This document shows, in pieces, positions 8,768 through 16,096 of a stretch of 64,000 bases of DNA. The translations under genes were made by a program, and so were the position numbers. The notes under the pieces were generated by a model that made no database searches, had not been told where the DNA came from, and worked only from the letters and a program-made list of their open reading frames with translations. This stretch comes from an uncultured Clostridia bacterium (GTDB lineage Bacteria; Bacillota; Clostridia; TANB77; CAG-508), in assembly GCA_934169575.1 (NCBI GenBank), contig CAKPOA010000001.1:124001-188000 (forward strand), written 5' to 3'. Positions within the stretch are counted from its first letter, which is position 1. Each line of letters begins with the position of its first letter.

Positions 8768-10153
8768 ATGGAAGCAAATTTATTTGATAAAAAAGAAATT
8801 GGGTGGAAAGAAATAAATGAAGAGCAAAAAAAAGAAATATTTGAATTTTGCAATAATTACATGAAATTTTTAAATAAAGCAAAAACAGAAAGAGAATTCA
8901 TAGAAAAATCAAAAGAAGTAGCAGAGCAAAAGGGATTTAAAGATATAAATCAAATGGAAACATTAAAACAAGGTGACAAAGTATATTTCATAAACAGAGA
9001 AAAAAGTATGTACTTAGCAGTAATTGGAAAAGAAAAAATGGAAAAAGGAGTTCATATAATAGGTGCACATGTGGATTCTCCAAGACTAGATTTAAAACCA
9101 AACCCATTATGTGAAGATACAGGACTTGCATATTTTAAAACACATTATTATGGTGGAATAAAAAAATATCAATGGACAACAATTCCATTAAGTTTACATG
9201 GAGTAATAATTAAATCAAATGGAGAGAAAATAAAAATAAATATAGGCGAAGATGAAAATGACCCAATATTTACAATTACAGATTTATTACCACATTTGGC
9301 ACAAGATCAAATGGAGAAAAAGTTGAAAAACGGTATAGAGGGCGAAGATTTAAGACTATTAATAGGAAGTATACCTGCAGATTCTGAAGAAGAAAAAGAA
9401 ACTGTAAAATTAAATATTTTAAGAATTTTAAATAAAAAATATGGTATTACAGAAAGAGATTTTGTAAGTTCTGAAATAGAAATTGTACCAGAATTTAAAG
9501 CAAGAAGTTTAGGTTTTGATGAAGGGCTAGTTGCAGCATATGGTCAAGATGATAAAGTATGTGCCTATACCTCTTTAATGGCAATTGTGGAACTTGAAGA
9601 GTTACAAAATACTGCAATATGTATATTATCTGATAAAGAAGAGATTGGAAGTATGGGAAATACAGGAATGGAATCACATATGTTTGATTATTTTATGTCA
9701 GAATTATTAAATAAAACAGGAGAAAATAGAGTTAATCTTTTAGATAAAGTATTTTGTTATTCAAAAATGCTATCATCTGATGTTGATGCTGGATTTGATC
9801 CAATTTATGCAAGTGTTTCAGATCTTAAAAATGCAGGATATCTTGGAAAAGGTATATCTTTAAATAAATATACAGGGGCAAGAGGAAAATCTGGCGCTTC
9901 TGATGCAAATGCAGAATATGTATCATGGGTAAGAAGATTATTTGAAGAAAATGATATTAAATTTCAGGTTGCAGAACTTGGAAAAGTTGATATTGGAGGA
10001 GGAGGTACAATAGCATATATATTAGCAAATAAAGGTGTTGATGTTATAGATTGTGGTGTTCCAGTTCTTTCAATGCATGCTCCATATGAAGTAACAAGCA
10101 AATATGATATATTTACTGCATATAAAGCATATAAAGCATTTTGGAAAAAATGA
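8768..10153 (+). CDS. M18-family zinc aminopeptidase
   Basis: Cytosolic two-metal aminopeptidase for N-terminal (often acidic or neutral) residues. Motifs in order: GAHVDSPRLDLKP near residue 98 (first metal His), AYGQDDKVCAY near 260 (bridging Asp), LSDKEEIGSMGNTGMES near 285 (catalytic and metal Glu), SSDVDAGFDP near 340, and SMHAPYEVTSKYD near the C terminus (last metal His). 461 residues is typical. An ATG at 8759 sits on top of the AAAGGA; ATG 8768 has correct spacing and is chosen. A TATAAT lies at 8733-8738 with no clear -35. It ends at a strong terminator. Confidence 0.93.
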   Translation: MEANLFDKKEIGWKEINEEQKKEIFEFCNNYMKFLNKAKTEREFIEKSKEVAEQKGFKDINQMETLKQGDKVYFINREKSMYLAVIGKEKMEKGVHIIGAHVDSPRLDLKPNPLCEDTGLAYFKTHYYGGIKKYQWTTIPLSLHGVIIKSNGEKIKINIGEDENDPIFTITDLLPHLAQDQMEKKLKNGIEGEDLRLLIGSIPADSEEEKETVKLNILRILNKKYGITERDFVSSEIEIVPEFKARSLGFDEGLVAAYGQDDKVCAYTSLMAIVELEELQNTAICILSDKEEIGSMGNTGMESHMFDYFMSELLNKTGENRVNLLDKVFCYSKMLSSDVDAGFDPIYASVSDLKNAGYLGKGISLNKYTGARGKSGASDANAEYVSWVRRLFEENDIKFQVAELGKVDIGGGGTIAYILANKGVDVIDCGVPVLSMHAPYEVTSKYDIFTAYKAYKAFWKK

Positions 10154-10154
10154 G

Positions 10155-10187
10155 AAAAAAGTTAGTTGAAAACAGCTAACTTTTTTT
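10155..10187 (+). terminator. Terminator of the M18 aminopeptidase gene
   Basis: AAAAAAGTTAGTT / AGCTAACTTTTTT stem with loop GAAAAC and a seven-T run. A second perfect hairpin, TATAATAGAA-AAGC-TTCTATTATA, follows at 10189-10212 and may serve the opposite strand. Confidence 0.88.
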
Positions 10188-10224
10188 GTATAATAGAAAA
10201 GCTTCTATTATATAAAATACAAAT

Positions 10225-10247
10225 TACAAAAATTTGCTTTAGCAAAT
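10225..10247 (-). terminator. Terminator of the XRE regulator gene
   Basis: Reading on the minus strand, GATTTGC-TAAA-GCAAATTTTTG: a 6-bp stem with a short T-run just past the stop codon. Confidence 0.6.
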
Positions 10248-10255
10248 CTGTTCAA

Positions 10256-10474
10256 TCATAGTTTGGCATTTTCAGTATATTCAATAGTAAATAACTCAGA
10301 TGGTGTACAATTTAAATGTTTGCAGAATTCTTCTATATATCTAAATGAAATTGATTTTGTTGAACCAATTATAATTTGATTTAGATTATAGAAAGTGATA
10401 TTCATCTGATTACATAACCAATATTTTGAACGATTATTTTTGCGTAGTAATTCTTCAATATTTACTTTTACCAT
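10256..10474 (-). CDS. Small XRE/Cro-family helix-turn-helix regulator
   Basis: 72 residues forming just one HTH domain (VNIEELLRKNNRSKYWLCNQMNITFYNLNQII, ending CTPSELFTIEY), the typical Cro/C1 layout with recognition helix around residues 28-40. Start at MVKVNIEELL, where AAAGGAG precedes the ATG; the ATG 18 bases upstream contains that Shine-Dalgarno and is unlikely. It stands alone, convergent with the aminopeptidase gene and divergent from the large surface-protein gene at 10713, whose promoter region it could bind. The target is unknown. Confidence 0.82.
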   Translation of the reverse strand: MVKVNIEELLRKNNRSKYWLCNQMNITFYNLNQIIIGSTKSISFRYIEEFCKHLNCTPSELFTIEYTENAKL

Positions 10475-10648
10475 TAGATCACTCCTTTGCATATTAATTA
10501 CATTTTATAATATTCTTAAAATACAAATAAGATACTTGCAAATATATCAATTTTAATATTGAAATAATGAAAAATAGTATGATATAACATAAAAGTATAT
10601 TTATTTTTGAAAAAGCAGAAAAAAATTAAAAAAAAATTAAAAAAAATG

Positions 10649-10676
10649 TTGAAAAAAAGAACAAATATGATATAAT
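10649..10676 (+). promoter_or_regulatory. Promoter of the DUF4127 surface-protein gene
   Basis: TTGAAA (10649-10654), 16-base spacer, TATAAT (10671-10676) preceded by TGA. It lies in the divergent region shared with the XRE gene. Upstream bases 10500-10648 are A/T-rich with no other clear feature. Confidence 0.7.
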
Positions 10677-10712
10677 AGAAAGTGGAAATATTCGAAAGAG
10701 AGGAGTATAAAA

Positions 10713-13628
10713 ATGAATAAGAAAAAATATTTAATAATAAGTATAGTTGCAGTATTAACATTAATAGTTGCAACAATTCTGGCTATAGGAAATATAGCAA
10801 CAACTTCTACTAATATAAAACAAGGTAGAGAAATAATGAGTAATAGCTCAACAATTGGTTCAAAAGGAACAATAATTAATGTTCCAATAGATTGTAGACC
10901 AGCTGGAACAACAGAATTTGGAGATTTAGTTGAAGTAGCAGGATACAAATATATAGAAATAAATCGATCTTTAGATACTTATCAAGGTACAGATGGTAGT
11001 AAATATATAAAAGGTACGCCTTCTTTAGAGCAATCAACACTTGAACAACAATTAAAAGAAAACAATAATTCAAATACAACAGTAATTATAAATTTATCAA
11101 CATATTTCTTTGGAGGAATAAAAGCTGCAAGAGATCCAGCTAACTATACAGAATCAACAATGCAATCAAATTTACAAACATTAAAAAATTTAATATCAAC
11201 ATATAATAAACCTACATATTATGTATCAATGTCAATACCTAGAACTTTACCAGATTTAACTATAGATGGATTATCAGGTGGAGTTAGTGCAAATACAAAA
11301 GTTGCAGGTTTATCAGGTTCAAATGAAACTTTTGAACAAGCATTTATGGATTGGCAATATTTGCACTATGTTGCAAAATATAAAGGAGCAAGTTGGACAC
11401 CTGTAAAAGCAAAACAATGGGCTACAAATTTTGAGAATACATATAAAACACAAACAACTGCATATTTAAATGTATATGATACAGTATATAAATATATTAA
11501 TGATAGTTCAATTGGATTAAGTAAATTAGCTAAAGATTTAGGTTTTGAATTAATATTAAATACAGAAAGTAATGCATTACCAGATTCAATTGTTGATGAA
11601 AATATTGATTCAGAATATATTTCTAATGAAGTTCCAAAAACCTTTTATTGGGAAAATGATAGTACTGGAAATAAAGTTAGATATTCAGGATTAAAGCAAT
11701 GTGTAGATGCTGGTTTGAAAAATTATTCTGGATTAACTGTAATTCATGGTGTAGAGAATGTAAATGATGTAATTTTAGCAAGAGAAATTGCAAGAAATAG
11801 TAATGCAAGAATTTCGTATAATTATATTGAACCATTAACAGGCAATAAATGGTCAACAGCAAGTGGAAGTGCATTAAATTTTGAAGATATTTATGATGAA
11901 ATTTCAGAAACAGAAATATTAGATGAAAGAACAAACTTTATAAATAAAGATGGAGGAAGTGGAAGTTTAACTGTAGATTTATATGTTACAAATAAAGCAC
12001 ATACACTTTCTGGAGGAGAAGAAGAGAAATTTATAGATACAGTAACATCAACTTCATCAGCAGATGCAACAGGTATATTAGATTTAAAAAATCTTGGAAA
12101 TAGTACTGAATATTATGATACATTAATATCATATGATGCAATATTTAAAAATCCAGTTTATGTAGATTTATCTGCAATAACAAATTCAACAAGTAAAGCA
12201 TTAGCAACAACAGCTGTTTATGCATCATTACAAAAAGATTTTAAAAATGCATCAACTATAAATGATGAACTAAAATCAAGATTAACTAAATTTTCAGAAA
12301 TACAATTAAGAAATGTTTTAGTAGATGGAGTATATTACAAAAAAATAAAAGAAAGTGGAAATTATACAGTAAATTCATCAGATTTAAAAAATAGAATAAT
12401 AATGTCTAATGGAACAACTTCATCAAGTAGTTCAAATAAAAACTTGATAAATATGATGCAAAATACACAGATGTCAATAGCAGGAAAATCATATAAAGTA
12501 AATAATATTTCAATATCAAATGCTACAAACCCATTAAATAGAGATTATGAAGTATTATTAGAATCAAATATAGCAGGTTTAGAAATAGCACAAAATGGTG
12601 GAGTTACAACAGGTGATAGTTTAAAAGTTGCACCTGGTATGATTGAGATGAAAAAAGGTGAATATTGGAAAGTTGCAGCAATGACATCTGATAATAAGAT
12701 AATTGATAATAGTGTTATAGTATGGTCAAGTAATAACGAAAATGTTGCAACAGTAAATGATGATGGAACAATTAATGGAATAAATGCTGGAAAAGCCACT
12801 ATTACCGCAAAAACAAAACAATCATTTAATAGCAAAATATTTACAAGTACATGTGAAGTGACTATAATAGAAAAACAAGATGTAGTAACAGCTGTAGATA
12901 TAACACCAAAAAATGGAACAGTAAAAGCTGGTGAAACACTTCAATTAACAGCAACAACATCACCTATAACAGACACAAATATAACATGGTCAAGTGCTAG
13001 TGATACTATTGCAACAGTAGATAGTACAGGAAAAGTTACAGGAGTAAAAGAAGGAACAGTAGTAATAACAGCTACATCATCAAATGGTGTTAAAGGTACA
13101 GCAACTATTAAAGTAGAAGATAAAGGTACAACACCAGGAGGAAATACAAACACAACACCAGGAGGAAATACAAACACAACACCAGGTGGAAATACAAATA
13201 CAACACCAGGTGGAAATACAAATACAACACCAGGAGGTAATACAAATACAACTCCAGGAGGTAATACAAATACAACTCCAGGAGGTAATACAAATACAAC
13301 ACCAGGAGGTAATACAAATACAACTCCAGGAGGAAACACAAACACAATACCAGGAGGAAACACAAACACAACACCAGGAGGTAATACAAATACAACTCCA
13401 GGAGGAAACACAAACGCAACACCAAGTGATAACACAAATAGAAATAATAATACAACAACAATCAATGGAAATACAAATTCAGGAAACAGTAATAGCGGAA
13501 CAGCATCAACTCTTCCATATACAGGATTTTTAAATAGAAATTTAGGAATTTTATTAACAATAATTGTTGCAAGTATTATGGTAGGTGTTACAAGTTTTAT
13601 AAAATACAAAAAAATTAAAGTAAAATAA
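10713..13628 (+). CDS. LPYTG-anchored surface protein: DUF4127-like domain, Big2 domains, TPGGNTNT repeats
   Basis: 971 residues. N-terminal export signal (hydrophobic about 7-27). Residues about 50-400 resemble DUF4127: NVPIDCRPAG at the start, INLSTYFFGGIKAARDP matching the family's 'D-x-x-x-GG-x-x-x-R' block, and SMSIPRTLPDL. Function of DUF4127 is unknown. Two bacterial Ig-like (Big2) domains follow near 650-800 (WSSNNENVATVNDDGTINGI; WSSASDTIATVDSTGKVTGV). Then 12 tandem TPGGNTNT units, an Asn-rich stalk, and a sorting signal LPYTG (934-938), hydrophobic segment and KYKKIKVK tail, so sortase should link it to peptidoglycan. No sortase gene is in the window. Start supported by GAGAGGAG. 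Stand-alone between promoter and terminator. Confidence 0.87.
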   Translation: MNKKKYLIISIVAVLTLIVATILAIGNIATTSTNIKQGREIMSNSSTIGSKGTIINVPIDCRPAGTTEFGDLVEVAGYKYIEINRSLDTYQGTDGSKYIKGTPSLEQSTLEQQLKENNNSNTTVIINLSTYFFGGIKAARDPANYTESTMQSNLQTLKNLISTYNKPTYYVSMSIPRTLPDLTIDGLSGGVSANTKVAGLSGSNETFEQAFMDWQYLHYVAKYKGASWTPVKAKQWATNFENTYKTQTTAYLNVYDTVYKYINDSSIGLSKLAKDLGFELILNTESNALPDSIVDENIDSEYISNEVPKTFYWENDSTGNKVRYSGLKQCVDAGLKNYSGLTVIHGVENVNDVILAREIARNSNARISYNYIEPLTGNKWSTASGSALNFEDIYDEISETEILDERTNFINKDGGSGSLTVDLYVTNKAHTLSGGEEEKFIDTVTSTSSADATGILDLKNLGNSTEYYDTLISYDAIFKNPVYVDLSAITNSTSKALATTAVYASLQKDFKNASTINDELKSRLTKFSEIQLRNVLVDGVYYKKIKESGNYTVNSSDLKNRIIMSNGTTSSSSSNKNLINMMQNTQMSIAGKSYKVNNISISNATNPLNRDYEVLLESNIAGLEIAQNGGVTTGDSLKVAPGMIEMKKGEYWKVAAMTSDNKIIDNSVIVWSSNNENVATVNDDGTINGINAGKATITAKTKQSFNSKIFTSTCEVTIIEKQDVVTAVDITPKNGTVKAGETLQLTATTSPITDTNITWSSASDTIATVDSTGKVTGVKEGTVVITATSSNGVKGTATIKVEDKGTTPGGNTNTTPGGNTNTTPGGNTNTTPGGNTNTTPGGNTNTTPGGNTNTTPGGNTNTTPGGNTNTTPGGNTNTIPGGNTNTTPGGNTNTTPGGNTNATPSDNTNRNNNTTTINGNTNSGNSNSGTASTLPYTGFLNRNLGILLTIIVASIMVGVTSFIKYKKIKVK
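13131..13418 (+). repeat. Twelve 24-bp tandem repeats coding TPGGNTNT
   Basis: Twelve in-frame 24-bp units (one reads IPGGNTNT, the last ends in A), followed by one decayed unit TPSDNTN. Units differ at synonymous positions (CCA GGA GGA / CCA GGT GGA / CCA GGA GGT), and mixed blocks suggest past unit shuffling. They form a flexible wall-spanning stalk; copy number may vary between strains. Confidence 0.95.
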
Positions 13629-13631
13629 TTT

Positions 13632-13663
13632 AAGCGGAAAGTATAGCTACTTTCCGCTTTTTT
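13632..13663 (+). terminator. Terminator of the DUF4127 surface-protein gene
   Basis: AAGCGGAAAGTA-TAGC-TACTTTCCGCTT: perfect 12-bp stem followed by T-rich sequence. Confidence 0.92.
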
Positions 13664-13687
13664 CTGAATTTTTTGCGAAAGTAGCTA

Positions 13688-13716
13688 TTGACAAATATAA
13701 AAAAGTTTGATAAAAT
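13688..13716 (+). promoter_or_regulatory. Promoter of the MATE-kinase fusion gene
   Basis: TTGACA (13688-13693), 17-base spacer, TAAAAT (13711-13716). Transcription would start near 13723, giving a leader of about 95 bases. Confidence 0.78.
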
Positions 13717-13722
13717 AGATAA

Positions 13723-13800
13723 GTTTCCACGAGAGAAGCATGGTAATAGGAAAGCCTTATAAACCTAAGTAAAATACGAGCAAACAAAAAAGTTAAAGCT
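13723..13800 (+). promoter_or_regulatory. Candidate structured leader (possible guanidine-IV/mepA-type riboswitch)
   Basis: The leader is richer in G/C than neighbouring spacers and contains CCACGAGAG, GGTAATAGGAAAGCC, AAACCTAAG and ACGAGCAAAC. GGT...ACC enclosing AGG-AAAG-CCT can form a bulged hairpin. The downstream MATE transporter is the gene type classically controlled by guanidine-IV (mepA motif) riboswitches in Clostridia. The assignment rests on gene context and general look, not on a model match; there is no obvious poly-U terminator, so control might act on translation. Confidence 0.4.
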
Positions 13801-13817
13801 TGGGAAAGGAAAGAGGA

Positions 13818-15827
13818 ATGAAAAAAGAAGAAAACATTTTAGGATATGAAAAAATCGGAAAATTAATAAGAAAATTTTCAATTCCATGTATCATATCACT
13901 TTTAGTAAACTCTCTATATAATATTGTTGACCAAATATTTATAGGCTGGGGAGTTGGTTATTTAGGAAATGGAGCAACAAATATAGTATTTCCAATAACA
14001 ATGGTTTGCCTAGCATTTGCATTAATGTTAGGTGATGGTACATCTGCATATTTAAGTTTAAAACTTGGAGAACAGAAAAAAGAAGATGCAAAAAAAGGTG
14101 TAGCAAATGGAGTATTATTATCAATAATAATTTCTGTAATATTTTTTGCAGTAGCACTAATATTTTTACCACAATTATTAAATGTATTTGGATGTACTAA
14201 TGCATTAAGAGAATATGCATTAGGATATGGATATGTAATAGTTTTAGGTTTACCATTTATGATGATAGGTACAACACTAAATTCAGTAATAAGAGCAGAT
14301 GGAAGTCCAAAATATTCAATGACATCAATGATTGCAGGAGCAATTTTAAATGTAATTTTAGATCCAATATTTATATTTGTATTTAATATGGGAGTTCAAG
14401 GAGCTGCAATTGCAACTGTAATAAGCCAATTATTAACATTTGTAATGAATGTAATGTATATTAGAAAATTTAAATCAATTAAATTACAAAAAGAAGATTT
14501 TAAATTACAATTCAGTATAGCAAAAAAAGTAATGTTACTTGGAATAAGTAGTTTTATAACACAAATGAGCTTTGTAGTTGTAATGGCTGTAGAGAATAAC
14601 TTACTTGCAAAATATGGTGCATATTCAGAATTTGGAGCCGAAATACCAATTACTGTATTAGGTATTGTAATGAAAGTTAGTCAAATATTAAACAGTATAA
14701 TTGTAGGTATTGTTGCAGGTGCACAACCAATATTTGGATATAATTATGGTGCCGGAAAATTTGATAGAGTAAAACAAGCACTAAAAACTGTATTAGGTTT
14801 AAGCTTAATTGTAAGTACAATAGCATTTTTATTGTTCCAATTAATACCAGATAAATTAATAGCAATATTTGGTAGTGGAGATGATAAATACATAGAATTT
14901 GCGTGTTTAGCATTTAGAACATATTTAATGTTAGTTATTTGTAATGGTATACAAATACCATCAGGTATTTTCTTCCAAGCAATTGGAAAAAGTACTAGAA
15001 GTGCAATATTATCAATTTCAAGACAAATCTTATTTTTAATACCAGCATTTTTCATATTAGGAAAATTATTTGGAATTAGTGGTATACTTTATGCAGGACC
15101 AATTGCTGATGGATTAGCATTTATCTTAGCAGTTATTTTATTAGTAAAAGAAGTAAGAGGATTAAAAATAACAAATATTAAAAAACAAGAAGCAGAAGAA
15201 ACTACTATGTCAAACTCAATTTTACCAAACAAGATTATAATAACTTTATCAAGAGAATATGGTTCAGGTGGAAGATATATTGGTAAATTAATTGCAGAAA
15301 AATTAGGCATAAAATTATATGATAAACAATTTATTGTAAAAATCGCAGAAAAAACAGGTTTATCAACAGAATATATTGAAAATAATGAACAAAAAAGAAA
15401 TGCTTTAGCAAATTTGAATAATGGTTACTATTTTGGTATGGATAATTCAGATGAATTATTTGTAAAAGAATCAGAACTTATAAAAAAAGTTGCAGAAAAT
15501 GAATCATGTGTAATTGTTGGTCGTTGTGCTGATTTTATTTTATCTGATAGAAATGATGTTTTTAAAGTATTTGTTTATAATAATGAGGAAAATAAAATCA
15601 AAAGAGCAACAGAATTTTATGGATTAGATAAAACAAATGCTAAAAAAGAAATCAGGAAGATTAATAAGTTAAGAGCAAATCACTATAAACATTATACAGA
15701 GAAAAATTGGAATGATCCAGCAAATTATGACATTTGTATAAATAGTGATATACTAGGTGTTGAAAAAACATCAGATTTAATTTGTGAAATGATTGAACAA
15801 AAATTAAATAATAAAACTACAGCATAG
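13818..15827 (+). CDS. MATE-family multidrug exporter fused to a cytidylate-kinase-like domain
   Basis: 669 residues. Residues 1-450 are a 12-helix MATE (MepA-like) Na+/H+-drug antiporter: NSLYNIVDQIFIGWGVG in helix 1, GDGTSAYLSLKLGE near 75, and the second-half repeat from about 245 with QPIFGYNYGAG near 310. Residues about 470-665 are a soluble cytidylate-kinase-2-like domain: IIITLSREYGSGGRYIG (phosphate-binding loop), KLYDKQFI, CVIVGRCADFIL, and KNWNDPANYDICINSD near the end. Known CMK-like proteins phosphorylate nucleotides; here it may sense or gate transport (inference). ATG 13818 has AAAGGAAAGAGG; the TTG at 13800 precedes that site. Single gene with its own promoter and terminator. 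Confidence 0.9.
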   Translation: MKKEENILGYEKIGKLIRKFSIPCIISLLVNSLYNIVDQIFIGWGVGYLGNGATNIVFPITMVCLAFALMLGDGTSAYLSLKLGEQKKEDAKKGVANGVLLSIIISVIFFAVALIFLPQLLNVFGCTNALREYALGYGYVIVLGLPFMMIGTTLNSVIRADGSPKYSMTSMIAGAILNVILDPIFIFVFNMGVQGAAIATVISQLLTFVMNVMYIRKFKSIKLQKEDFKLQFSIAKKVMLLGISSFITQMSFVVVMAVENNLLAKYGAYSEFGAEIPITVLGIVMKVSQILNSIIVGIVAGAQPIFGYNYGAGKFDRVKQALKTVLGLSLIVSTIAFLLFQLIPDKLIAIFGSGDDKYIEFACLAFRTYLMLVICNGIQIPSGIFFQAIGKSTRSAILSISRQILFLIPAFFILGKLFGISGILYAGPIADGLAFILAVILLVKEVRGLKITNIKKQEAEETTMSNSILPNKIIITLSREYGSGGRYIGKLIAEKLGIKLYDKQFIVKIAEKTGLSTEYIENNEQKRNALANLNNGYYFGMDNSDELFVKESELIKKVAENESCVIVGRCADFILSDRNDVFKVFVYNNEENKIKRATEFYGLDKTNAKKEIRKINKLRANHYKHYTEKNWNDPANYDICINSDILGVEKTSDLICEMIEQKLNNKTTA

Positions 15828-15847
15828 CTTTTACGCTATGCTTTTTT
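15821..15847 (+). terminator. Terminator overlapping the MATE-kinase stop codon
   Basis: AGCATAGC-TTTTAC-GCTATGCT followed by a T-run; the TAG stop lies in the left arm. Confidence 0.9.
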
Positions 15848-15863
15848 ATCAGCCTTAAAGTGA

Positions 15864-16033
15864 TTTAAATCTAAATATATGTATAGCATTATTTTTTTCA
15901 TACTTTGCAGTCGCAATTTTCTTATTAAAATTAATATAATGAAAATTGCTCCAATCGCACTCATTTCATTCGTTTGGTCGCTTACGCAGTATTTCAAAAA
16001 ATAATGCTATACACATATTTAAGTAATAAATTT
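15864..16033 (+). repeat. Dispersed structured intergenic element, copy A (full length)
   Basis: Core from ATACTTTGCAGTCGC to GTCGCTTACGCAGTATTTC holds an inner hairpin GCAATTTTC/GAAAATTGC around an A/T loop. It is bracketed by arms that pair for about 30 bases (TATAGCATTATTTTTT against AAAAAATAATGCTATA). Similar cores recur at 23936-24092 (reversed), 27606-27695 (truncated) and 61526-61743, each full copy with its own arm sequence. Confidence 0.85.
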
Positions 16034-16041
16034 AAAATGGA

Positions 16042-16070
16042 TTGACAAATTATTTTGAATGAAATATAAT
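16042..16070 (+). promoter_or_regulatory. Promoter of the DUF2207 gene
   Basis: TTGACA (16042-16047), 17-base spacer, TATAAT (16065-16070), immediately beyond the repeat copy A arm. Confidence 0.85.
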
Positions 16071-16096
16071 AAACCAAAAAGAAAAGGGGAAGAAAA

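Noticed and set aside
13131..13418. Possible CRISPR-like array
   Set aside because: Units are contiguous with no spacers, translate in frame as TPGGNTNT, and no cas genes are near.
12941..13609. 222-codon open frame on the minus strand opposite the repeat stalk
   Set aside because: It is a by-product of the 24-bp in-frame repeats; the encoded VFVFPPG repeats have no Shine-Dalgarno or family resemblance, and the + strand gene is convincing.
13723..13800. Other riboswitch classes (TPP, SAM, purine, c-di-GMP, preQ1, fluoride) for the MATE leader
   Set aside because: None of their conserved blocks are present; only the mepA-type context remained plausible.
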